Shown here: positions 7,094 through 13,305 of the stretch, piece by piece
How the letters are laid out: the number at the start of each line of letters is the position of its first letter
Position numbering within the stretch: the first letter of the stretch is position 1
Source of the DNA: Bacillota bacterium
Lineage (GTDB): Bacteria; Bacillota; Clostridia; Christensenellales; Borkfalkiaceae
Direction of reading: 5' to 3'
Assembly (NCBI GenBank): GCA_021768985.1
Contig: JAETTR010000011.1
Coordinates: 1 to 15,500, forward strand
DNA length: 15,500 bases
Notes under the pieces: generated by a model
What the model saw: the letters and a program-made list of their open reading frames with translations, nothing else
Told to the model about the DNA's origin: nothing
Database searches by the model: none
Translations under genes and position numbers: made by a program

Positions 7094-8362
7094 ATGATAA
7101 ATTTTTTGAATTCGGCGGCGTCGCTCCTCCTTGCGGGGAGCTTTTTCTTTTCGGGCGGCTCCATAACGGGCAGAGTGCGGCGCGGCGTGACAATCGAGGG
7201 CGCAGAAGTGGGCGGAATGCGCTACGAGGAGGCGGAAGCCGCGGTGCGCGCGCGGCTGTACGAGCGCGCGATTCCGTTTTCGTTGCGTACGCCCGACGGC
7301 GTGTATCTTCCCGAGATTACCCGCAAGGACAACGTTTCCGAGCTCGTGCGCAAGGCGAAAAAGGGGCAGAGCCTGCAAGCAGAGATCGAAAACGAATGGG
7401 GGACGGCGGAGACGGAAATCGCCGCGCTTTGCGCCCGTTATGCAAGAGCCGCAGCGGACGCCGAGCTTACCTTTTCCTCCGCGGGTTTTACTTACCGATC
7501 CGAACGGAACGGATTGTATTGCGACTATCGCGCGACGATGAATTCCGTGTTCAGCCGTCTGGAAACGGGCGGGGAGGCGGAGCTGGTCGTCGCCGAATAC
7601 GCGCCCGCCGTGACGGAGGCCGATCTGCGCGCGCGGACCCGTTTGCTGTCCTCGTTTACGACCTATTACAACGGAGACAACGGCGCGCGTTCGCACAATA
7701 TCGCGCTGGCGGCTTCGCGCATTTCGGGCACCGTATTGGGGGCGGGCGAGGAGTTTTCTTTTAACAAAACGGTGGGGAAGCGCACCGCCGCAAACGGATT
7801 TTCGGAAGCCGCCGTCATTCTGGAAGGAGAGTTCGTGCCGGGGGTCGGCGGGGGCGTCTGTCAGGCGAGCACGACCCTGATGAACGCGGCGCTCCGCGCC
7901 GGCATGAAAATCACCGAGAGCCGTTCCCATTCCCTTTCGGTCGGGTACGTGCCCCCTTCGCTTGACGCCATGGTATCGGAATACAGCGACCTGAAGTTCG
8001 TGAATCCCTGTTCCGTACCCGTCTATCTGCTTGCCGAAACGGGCAGGAACAGCGTCACCTTCCGTATCTACGGCTTGCCCGACGGCAAACGCTACGAAAC
8101 GGAGAGCCGCGTGCTCTTCCGTCTGTCGCCTCCGCCCGCCGAAGAGGTGGAAGGGGAGGAGGACAAGGTTCTGCGCGCGGAGAAGGAGGGGCTGGCAAGC
8201 GAGAGCTATCTGTTGACGTACGACGGCGCGGGGCGGCTTTTGAGCCGCAAGCTTCTGCGGCGGGATACGTACGCCGTCGTGCGGGGCAAAATACAAAAGA
8301 AGCCCGTCGCGGAGGAGCTCCCCGCCGTGCCTTCGGAAGAGGGCGCGTCCGACGCGGAGTAA
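7094..8362 (+). CDS. VanW family protein with G5-like C-terminal domain
   Basis: A 422-residue envelope protein. Residues 2-23 are hydrophobic (signal peptide or N-terminal anchor). Residues 30-175 look like a YoaR-type putative peptidoglycan-binding region. VanW spans about 184-315, with LLSSFTTYYNGDNGARSHNI, the GAGEEFSFNKTVG segment and GVGGGVCQAST at 250-260. A G5-like domain follows (about 340-400, YDGAGRLLSRKLLRRDTY), then an acidic tail. VanW proteins occur beside some vancomycin-resistance loci, but this architecture is widespread in Clostridia with no resistance link. A role in cell wall or spore envelope is likely but unproven. The ATG at 7094 has AGGGAG 3 nt upstream and starts 10 bp after the PHP stop. 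A TTG at 7070 is an alternative that would overlap PHP and add the charged n-region GSADRER, which a signal peptide would favour. Confidence 0.9.
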   Translation: MINFLNSAASLLLAGSFFFSGGSITGRVRRGVTIEGAEVGGMRYEEAEAAVRARLYERAIPFSLRTPDGVYLPEITRKDNVSELVRKAKKGQSLQAEIENEWGTAETEIAALCARYARAAADAELTFSSAGFTYRSERNGLYCDYRATMNSVFSRLETGGEAELVVAEYAPAVTEADLRARTRLLSSFTTYYNGDNGARSHNIALAASRISGTVLGAGEEFSFNKTVGKRTAANGFSEAAVILEGEFVPGVGGGVCQASTTLMNAALRAGMKITESRSHSLSVGYVPPSLDAMVSEYSDLKFVNPCSVPVYLLAETGRNSVTFRIYGLPDGKRYETESRVLFRLSPPPAEEVEGEEDKVLRAEKEGLASESYLLTYDGAGRLLSRKLLRRDTYAVVRGKIQKKPVAEELPAVPSEEGASDAE

Positions 8363-8377
8363 GATGGCGACTTTCGC

Positions 8378-8406
8378 TTGACATTTCGTCCGATCGGGGT
8401 TACAAT
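8378..8406 (+). promoter_or_regulatory. Strong sigma-A promoter for the Mrp gene
   Basis: A perfect -35 TTGACA (8378-8383), a 17-bp spacer and -10 TACAAT (8401-8406). The predicted start is near 8413, about 20 nt before the ATG at 8434, with a GGAG ribosome binding site in between. There is no hairpin between the VanW gene and this promoter, so read-through from recF is also possible. Confidence 0.88.
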
Positions 8407-8433
8407 AAGAGAAAAATTTTTACGGAGTTATCT

Positions 8434-9282
8434 ATGTCTGATTGTACGCACGATTGCTCTTCCTGCAGCAGCAACTGCGATTCGCGGGATAAAAAATCGT
8501 TCATCAAACCCCTTCACGAATTGTCGCGAGTAAAAAAGGTCGTCGCGGTGGCGAGCGGAAAGGGCGGCGTGGGGAAATCCCTCGTCACTTCCTTGCTTGC
8601 GGTGCGGGCGGCGGCGCGCGGGCTTCGGGTCGCCGTGCTCGACGCGGATATCACGGGACCTTCCATTCCCAAAACCTTCGGCGTGAACGAGCGCGCGCGG
8701 GGCGCGGAGGGGGAGATCTATCCCGTCCGTTCGAAGAGCGGGATTCAGATGATGTCCATGAATAACTTGTTGGAGCATGACGACGATCCCGTCGTCTGGC
8801 GGGGTACGCTGATCGCGGGCGCGGCGGTGCAGTTCTGGACGGACGTGGTCTGGGACGAGGTGGATATCATGTTTATCGACATGCCGCCGGGCACGGGCGA
8901 CGTGCCGCTCACGGTGTTCCAGAGCATTCCGCTCAGCGGAATCGTGATCGTCACCACGCCGCAGGAACTCGTGGAGATGATCGTGAAGAAAGCGGTCAAC
9001 ATGGCGAAAATGATGAACGTGCCCGTATTGGGGCTTGCGGAAAACATGAGCTATTTCGAATGCCCCGATTGCGGGAAGCGGCACGAAATATTCGGCGCGA
9101 GCAAGGCGGAGGCGCTTTGCAAGGCGTACGGCATTCCCGCTTGCGCGCGCATTCCCATCGACCCCGCCGTCGCGCGACTTGCCGATGCGGGCAGAATCGA
9201 GGAAGCGGATACCGACGCTTTGGCGGAGGTTTTCCGCGAAATCGAAAAATCCCGCGAGATCAAAGATTATCTGAAAGATTAA
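8434..9282 (+). CDS. Mrp/NBP35-family Fe-S cluster carrier ATPase
   Basis: A 282-residue P-loop NTPase of the MinD/Mrp class, which binds and transfers Fe-S clusters to target apoproteins in the cytoplasm. The deviant Walker A GKGGVGKS lies at 42-49, VLDADITGPSIPK at 68-80, and FIDMPPGTGD at 147-156 (switch II/Walker B). The CxxC pair Cys210/Cys213 (CPDCGK) that bridges a cluster at the dimer interface is present. Four N-terminal cysteines (4, 8, 11, 15) resemble the extra N-terminal cluster site of eukaryotic Nbp35. The N-terminal MIP18/DUF59 domain of many bacterial Mrp proteins is absent. It has its own promoter and a GGAG ribosome binding site 6 nt before the ATG. A shared terminator follows. 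Confidence 0.95.
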   Translation: MSDCTHDCSSCSSNCDSRDKKSFIKPLHELSRVKKVVAVASGKGGVGKSLVTSLLAVRAAARGLRVAVLDADITGPSIPKTFGVNERARGAEGEIYPVRSKSGIQMMSMNNLLEHDDDPVVWRGTLIAGAAVQFWTDVVWDEVDIMFIDMPPGTGDVPLTVFQSIPLSGIVIVTTPQELVEMIVKKAVNMAKMMNVPVLGLAENMSYFECPDCGKRHEIFGASKAEALCKAYGIPACARIPIDPAVARLADAGRIEEADTDALAEVFREIEKSREIKDYLKD

Positions 9283-9285
9283 AAA

Positions 9286-9312
9286 AACTCCCCCGCCGAT
9301 TGCGGGGGAGTT
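9286..9312. terminator. Bidirectional rho-independent terminator between mrp-like and DUF1508 genes
   Basis: A perfect 11-bp stem (AACTCCCCCGC at 9286-9296, complement at 9302-9312) with a 5-base loop. On the minus strand it is followed by a run of T (9287-9281), a textbook terminator for the DUF1508 gene. It also starts 3 bp after the Mrp stop on the plus strand. Confidence 0.9.
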
Positions 9313-9322
9313 CGCTTATCGT

Positions 9323-10297
9323 TTAATTTTTCCGGGGCAGGATCACGTCCGCCGTTGCGGCAAAGCGCTTGGTCGACTCCACGGCGTTGTCGCAGTTCGT
9401 GCGGGTCTTGTAGTCCGAGCTGATCGCCATCAGGCTTCCGTTCGCGCTGAACAGCTTGAAAAAGTAATCGCCCGATTTGGTGCGCACGACGTCGAAACGG
9501 CTGTTTCCGATGTTGCGTTTAAACGTTTCGATGCCGCTCTTCGCGCCCGAAAGGGAGGAGTAGTCGCTTCCGCTTTCCAGCATCTTCTCGCCGTTCGAAG
9601 CGTATAACGCGAATACAAATCTGCCGTTCTCTTTGGGAAGAATTTTCCACTTGCCGCTGTACGGCGCGCTCGTTTTTTCCTCTTCCTCGACGGGCTTCGG
9701 CGCCTCTTTCGCAGGCTCCTTTTTGGGTTCCGTTTTTACGGGTTCGGGTTTCGACGTTTCTTTCTTCGCCGCGGGTTCCTTTTTCGGCTCGGGCTTCTTT
9801 TGGGGGTCCGCCTTTACGGACTCGGGCTTCGCCGCTTCTTTCTTCGTCGCGGGTTTCTTTTCGGGTTCGGATTTCTTTTCCGTTTCCTTTTTGACCGCTG
9901 GCTTTTTCGCGGGTTCCTTGTTGTCTGCTTTCACGGGATTCATCTCCTTTTTTTCTTCCACAGAAGGTGCGGGCGTTTCCAATTTATCGGGTGCGGGTTC
10001 TGCGACGGGCGCGACGGGCTCCGCAACGGGCGCGGGCGCAGTCAACGGCTCGGGCTGTGCTTCGGGCTCCTCGGCGGCGGGGGGTTCCGATACGACCGGT
10101 TCCTGTTCTTCCGTCTGTTCGAGCGTCTGTTCGTCGTTCAACGCCGAAAGCGTTGCCTTGCGTTTTTTCTCTTTTTTCACCGCAACCGAGAGGGCGATCG
10201 CCACCACGATTACGAGCACGAGCACCGCCGCAAGTATAATGGTAAGGATTAAATTCTCCTTTAAATAGTCTATGAAAGACGCCATCAAAAATTTCAT
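9323..10297 (-). CDS. Membrane-anchored protein with KEP-rich linker and two DUF1508 (YegP-like) repeats
   Basis: 324 residues, function unknown. One transmembrane helix (about 15-40) is followed directly by the basic cluster KKEKKRK, which by the positive-inside rule suggests that the long C-terminal part is cytoplasmic. Residues 50-115 are Pro/Ala/Glu-rich and acidic. Residues 120-205 are Lys/Glu/Pro-rich with internal tandem repeats. Residues 213-263 (GKWKILPKENGRFVFALYAS) and 266-316 (SRFDVVRTKSGDYFFKLFSA) are two DUF1508 repeats, each with the F-x-L-x-(A/S)-NG pattern. Isolated DUF1508 proteins such as YegP are small soluble two-repeat proteins of unknown role, so the tether is the unusual part. 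The ATG at 10297 has GGGAAG 8 nt upstream; a second Met at residue 5 has no ribosome binding site. It has a strong divergent promoter and a terminator, so it is a single-gene unit. Confidence 0.88.
   Translation of the reverse strand: MKFLMASFIDYLKENLILTIILAAVLVLVIVVAIALSVAVKKEKKRKATLSALNDEQTLEQTEEQEPVVSEPPAAEEPEAQPEPLTAPAPVAEPVAPVAEPAPDKLETPAPSVEEKKEMNPVKADNKEPAKKPAVKKETEKKSEPEKKPATKKEAAKPESVKADPQKKPEPKKEPAAKKETSKPEPVKTEPKKEPAKEAPKPVEEEEKTSAPYSGKWKILPKENGRFVFALYASNGEKMLESGSDYSSLSGAKSGIETFKRNIGNSRFDVVRTKSGDYFFKLFSANGSLMAISSDYKTRTNCDNAVESTKRFAATADVILPRKN
9713..9868. repeat. 78-bp (26-codon) tandem repeat in the KEP linker
   Basis: Two adjacent imperfect copies offset by 78 bp: for example TCCG(T/C)(T/C)TTTACGG at 9729 and at 9807, and TTTCTTTCTTCG at about 9756 and 9834. 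They encode KPE(S/P)VK(A/T)(D/E)P plus a KK-rich segment. The unit length is a multiple of three, so copy number can change without breaking the frame. Boundaries are approximate. Confidence 0.65.
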
Positions 10298-10331
10298 CTT
10301 CGTAACTTCCCAGCAAATTTTTATCCCTTAT

Positions 10332-10360
10332 ATTTTATCACGGAAAATGAAACCTGTCAA
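10332..10360 (-). promoter_or_regulatory. Promoter of the DUF1508 gene
   Basis: Read leftward: -35 TTGACA (10360-10355), 17-bp spacer, -10 TAAAAT (10337-10332). The predicted start is near 10325, about 28 nt before the ATG at 10297. The -35 box lies 4 bp from the -35 box of the opposite promoter. Confidence 0.85.
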
Positions 10361-10364
10361 TCCA

Positions 10365-10393
10365 TTGACAAATAAAATTGATTGCGTTATGAT
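10365..10393 (+). promoter_or_regulatory. Promoter of the two-oxidoreductase operon (leaderless)
   Basis: -35 TTGACA (10365-10370), 17-bp spacer, -10 TATGAT (10388-10393). The ATG of the next gene begins only 7 nt after the last base of the -10, exactly where transcription should start, and no Shine-Dalgarno sequence exists. This predicts a leaderless mRNA. Confidence 0.85.
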
Positions 10394-10399
10394 AATTAT

Positions 10400-11542
10400 A
10401 TGCTAAAAATCGCAATCATCGGCGGCGGTGCGGCGGGCATGAGCTGCGCCGTCATGCTGGCAAGAAAGGGGTTTTCCGTCGCCCTTCTGGAGCGGGGCGC
10501 GCGTCTCGGGCGCAAGCTCTCGGCAACGGGAAACGGACAGGGAAACGTGACGAATACGGACATGCGCGCCGAGAAATATTTCTCGGACGACCGGGATAAA
10601 GTCGCCCGCGCGCTCGCGCGGTTCGGCGCGGAGGATACCGTGCGCTTTCTCGAAAGCATGGGCGGAATCTTTCTGCCCGACGAGCGCGGTCGGGTGTACC
10701 CCGCGGGTCGGCAGGCTTCGGCGATCACCGATCTTTTCCGCCGCGAGCTTGCCCGTTTAAACGTAGCGGTGCGCACGGAAGCGCGCGTTGATGGAATCGT
10801 CCGTTCGGGCGACGGGTTCCGCGTAACGTTCGGCGGGGAAACGCTCTGTTCCGACGCCGTCGTGCTGGCGGCGGGCGGCAAAGCGGCGGCGAACTTCGGC
10901 ACCGACGGTACCGCCTACGCGCTTGCCGAGAATTTCGGACATACCGTCGCGCCGCTCTCTCCCGCGCTCGTGCAGCTCGTCTGCGATCGCGAGGGCGTAA
11001 GAGGCTTGAAGGGGATCCGCGTGGACGGGCTTCTTCGGGTTGTGCGGCGGGGCGAAGAGGTCTGCCGTTTCCGCGGCGACGTATTGTTCACCGATAACGG
11101 CGTTTCGGGCGACGCGGTGTTCCGCGCTTCCTCGTACGCGCGGAAGGGAGATATGCTCTTCGTCGATTTACTGCCCGCGGTCGATGAGGCGCGTTTGCGG
11201 CAAACGGTAAAGGGCGCGGGCGAGGACTGCCTGTTGTGTATCGTTCCGAACGGGCTCGCGCGTACGGTGATCAGAAAGGCGGAAGGGAGAGCGGACAAGC
11301 TGATCCCGCTCTTAAAGAGCTACCCGCTGACGGTGGAGAGCACGCTCGGGTTCGATCGTGCGCAGGTCACGCGGGGCGGGATTCCGCTTTCGGAAACGGA
11401 CGAAAACTTTATGAGCAAAAAGCGGAAGGGGCTCTTCTTTGCGGGAGAGATTCTCAACGCGGACGGCGAATGCGGCGGCTACAATCTGCAATGGGCGTTT
11501 ACGACGGCGCACTGCGCCGCCGAGGGGATCGCGCAATTGTAA
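10400..11542 (+). CDS. NAD(P)/FAD-dependent oxidoreductase, HI0933/BaiN-like family (COG2081)
   Basis: A 380-residue flavoprotein. The FAD Rossmann motif GGGAAG is at 8-13, with the acidic strand end LLERG at 29-33. The family block GRKLSATGNGQGNVTN is at 37-52 (GNGRCNxTN in many relatives; here Gln and Gly replace Arg and Cys). The C-terminal hallmark FAGEILNADGECGGYNLQW begins near residue 347. The family is annotated as NAD(P)/FAD oxidoreductase; its physiological substrate is unsettled, so I name none. The ATG at 10400 is preferred over the in-frame TTG at 10382 because it places the FAD motif at the usual distance and coincides with the predicted transcription start, making the gene leaderless. 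It is followed 20 bp later by a second, unrelated-type flavoprotein gene, likely in one transcript. Confidence 0.93.
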   Translation: MLKIAIIGGGAAGMSCAVMLARKGFSVALLERGARLGRKLSATGNGQGNVTNTDMRAEKYFSDDRDKVARALARFGAEDTVRFLESMGGIFLPDERGRVYPAGRQASAITDLFRRELARLNVAVRTEARVDGIVRSGDGFRVTFGGETLCSDAVVLAAGGKAAANFGTDGTAYALAENFGHTVAPLSPALVQLVCDREGVRGLKGIRVDGLLRVVRRGEEVCRFRGDVLFTDNGVSGDAVFRASSYARKGDMLFVDLLPAVDEARLRQTVKGAGEDCLLCIVPNGLARTVIRKAEGRADKLIPLLKSYPLTVESTLGFDRAQVTRGGIPLSETDENFMSKKRKGLFFAGEILNADGECGGYNLQWAFTTAHCAAEGIAQL

Positions 11543-11562
11543 CGCGCGCCCGGGGAGCGGAT

Positions 11563-13080
11563 ATGAAACTCGTACTCAACAATCTCGTATTAAAGCCGCA
11601 CGAAAAGGAAAAATTCCTCGTAAAGCTGTGCGAAAAAAAATTGCGCGCGCCCTGCGCGTACTTTAAAATTCTCAAAAAATCGCTCGACGCGCGCGATAAG
11701 TCGAACATCAAATGGGTGTACACGGTGGAGTGCTCGGACAGGGAAGAGCCCGCTCCCGCGCGGAACTACTTCCGCATTACGAAGCCGCAGCCCAAAGCGA
11801 TCGTCGTCGGCGCGGGACCCGCGGGGCTGTTCTGCGCAGTGCGCCTTTTGCGGCACGGGATCAGACCGATTCTGATCGAGCGCGGCAAGCGGGTGGACGA
11901 ACGGGAACGGGACGTCGCTCTTCTTCGCGCGCAAAGCGTGCTGAACACGGAGAGCAATATCCAGTTCGGCGAGGGCGGCGCGGGAACTTTTTCGGACGGG
12001 AAGCTGAACACGCAGACCAACTCGCCGCTCAACCGCGAAGTGATCGAAACCTTCCTCGAATTCGGCGCGCCCAAGGAGATCGGGTATCTCGGCAAGCCGC
12101 ACATCGGGAGCGACAATTTAAAGAACGTCGTAGCCGCCATGCGGGAATATATTCTGCAAAACGGCGGCGAGGTGCGGTTCGGCGCGAAGCTCACCGATCT
12201 CGAGAGCAGGGACGGCAAGCTTTCCGCCGTGAAGATCAACGGCGTGCGGGAGGAGGCGGACGAGCTTGTGCTCGCGATCGGGCACAGCGCGCGGGACACC
12301 TTTGAAATGCTCCTTTCCCGCGGATTCCTGATCGAACAGAAGGAGTTTGCCGTCGGCGTGCGGATCGAGCATTTGCAATCGTCGATCGGGCGCGCGCAGT
12401 ACGGCTCCGGTTACGCGGCGTTGCCGCCCGCGGACTATAAGCTCGTTTCCCATGCGAGCGAGCGCGCGGCGTTCACCTTTTGCATGTGTCCGGGGGGCTT
12501 CGTGGTGCCTTCGGCGAGCGAGGAAGGGGGCGTGGTCGTAAACGGCATGAGCAATTTCGCGCGCGACGGGCGCAACGCCAATTCCGCGCTCGTGGTGCAG
12601 GTGAAGCGGGAGGACTTCGGCTCCGGACATCCGCTCGCGGGCGTCGCTTTTCAACGCAAGCTCGAACGCGCGGCGTACGAGGCGGCGGGGAAGAATTACC
12701 GTGCGCCCGTCCAGCTCGTCGGCGATTTTTTGAGCAACCGCGAAAGCTACTATTTCGGCGAAGTGAAACCGAGCTACGAGCCGGGCGTATCGTTCGCACC
12801 CATGCAGGCGATTTTTCCGCCCGCGATCGTCTCCGCCATGCAGGCGGCGCTGCCCGACATGAACGGCAAGCTGACGGGCTTTTCCGCCTACGAAAGCGTG
12901 CTCACGGGCGTGGAGTCGCGCACCAGCTCGCCCGTGCGGATCGTGCGCGGCGAGGATCTGCAAACGGGCGTGGCGGGCGTGTATCCCTGCGGGGAGGGGT
13001 GCGGCTATTCGGGCGGAATCACTTCTTCTGCGGCGGACGGATTGCGCGTCGCCGAGGCGATTGCGAAAAAATACGCCTGA
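11563..13080 (+). CDS. FAD-dependent dehydrogenase, COG2509 family
   Basis: A 505-residue flavoprotein of the 'uncharacterised FAD-dependent dehydrogenase' family. Residues 1-75 form a small basic N-terminal domain (LVLNNLVLKPHEKEKFLVKL) typical of the family. The FAD-binding motif VVGAGPAGLF is at 81-90, ILIERGKRVDER at about 103-114, and NIQFGEGGAGTFSDGKLNT at 132-150. The closing motif GVYPCGEGCGYSGGITSSA near the C-terminus binds FAD in this fold. The substrate is not known for the family. The ATG at 11563 has a GGGGAG ribosome binding site 5 nt upstream; the longer open frame upstream overlaps the preceding gene and is not real. Probably co-transcribed with the COG2081-type gene and ended by the hairpin at 13187-13224. 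Confidence 0.93.
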   Translation: MKLVLNNLVLKPHEKEKFLVKLCEKKLRAPCAYFKILKKSLDARDKSNIKWVYTVECSDREEPAPARNYFRITKPQPKAIVVGAGPAGLFCAVRLLRHGIRPILIERGKRVDERERDVALLRAQSVLNTESNIQFGEGGAGTFSDGKLNTQTNSPLNREVIETFLEFGAPKEIGYLGKPHIGSDNLKNVVAAMREYILQNGGEVRFGAKLTDLESRDGKLSAVKINGVREEADELVLAIGHSARDTFEMLLSRGFLIEQKEFAVGVRIEHLQSSIGRAQYGSGYAALPPADYKLVSHASERAAFTFCMCPGGFVVPSASEEGGVVVNGMSNFARDGRNANSALVVQVKREDFGSGHPLAGVAFQRKLERAAYEAAGKNYRAPVQLVGDFLSNRESYYFGEVKPSYEPGVSFAPMQAIFPPAIVSAMQAALPDMNGKLTGFSAYESVLTGVESRTSSPVRIVRGEDLQTGVAGVYPCGEGCGYSGGITSSAADGLRVAEAIAKKYA

Positions 13081-13129
13081 TTTAACGGCTTTTTAATGCG
13101 CTCTTCACAAAACGAACACCTTGGGCGTG

Positions 13130-13140
13130 TATGATATAAC
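13130..13140 (+). promoter_or_regulatory. Possible orphan extended -10 (TGATATAAC) in the 13081-13305 gap
   Basis: TGATATAAC at 13132-13140 fits an extended -10, and TATGAT overlaps it at 13130-13135. No -35 is found at normal spacing (TTCACA at 13104 is too far). The only downstream element before the GH43 promoter is the hairpin at 13187-13224, so a transcript from here would be a short RNA of about 75 nt. Weak evidence. Confidence 0.25.
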
Positions 13141-13186
13141 CGTAAAATAAATTACGCCTATCCCACTATTTTTTCATATTCTCTCA

Positions 13187-13224
13187 AAACGGAATTCCGC
13201 GGGTGATCCCGCGGAATTCTGTTT
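13187..13224. terminator. Hairpin terminator after the oxidoreductase operon
   Basis: A perfect 12-bp GC-rich core (13192-13203 with 13208-13219, loop TGAT) extends to about 17 bp with AAAC/GTTT and one G-T pair. The plus-strand tail is short (TGTTTC) rather than a long T-run, so termination efficiency is uncertain. It lies about 106 bp after the COG2509 stop. Confidence 0.65.
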
Positions 13225-13246
13225 CAAGGAAAAAATAAAAAAAGCG

Positions 13247-13261
13247 TTGCAATCGGCGGCA
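13247..13261 (+). promoter_or_regulatory. cre-like (CcpA/LacI-family) operator over the -35 box
   Basis: TTGCAATCGGCGGCA fits the Bacillus cre consensus WTGNAANCGNWNNCW with a single mismatch (C at the second W). It covers the -35 box, a position from which a bound LacI-family repressor would block RNA polymerase. Carbon catabolite repression of arabinanases by CcpA is known in Bacillus subtilis; its operation here is inferred. Confidence 0.5.
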
Positions 13262-13275
13262 AAATGTGGTAAAAT
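13247..13275 (+). promoter_or_regulatory. Promoter of the GH43 arabinanase gene
   Basis: -35 TTGCAA (13247-13252), exact 17-bp spacer, -10 TAAAAT (13270-13275) with an extended TGG in front. The predicted start is near 13282, about 24 nt before the ATG at 13306, leaving room for the GGGGGGAAAG ribosome binding site. Confidence 0.82.
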
Positions 13276-13305
13276 AGTTAAAAATAAATTTCCGGGGGGA
13301 AAGAA

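Noticed and set aside
7094..8362. Vancomycin resistance determinant (because of VanW)
   Set aside because: There is no VanA/B ligase, VanH, VanX or VanRS in the window, and VanW plus G5 is a common housekeeping architecture in Clostridia.
9677..9937. Mobile or CRISPR-like repeats in the KEP region
   Set aside because: The repeats are imperfect, in frame, tandem without spacers, and are explained by a low-complexity protein linker.
11236..11562. An N-terminal extension of the COG2509 protein overlapping the preceding gene
   Set aside because: The ATG at 11563 has a good ribosome binding site and gives the family's normal N-terminal domain; the extension is a shadow of the COG2081-type gene.
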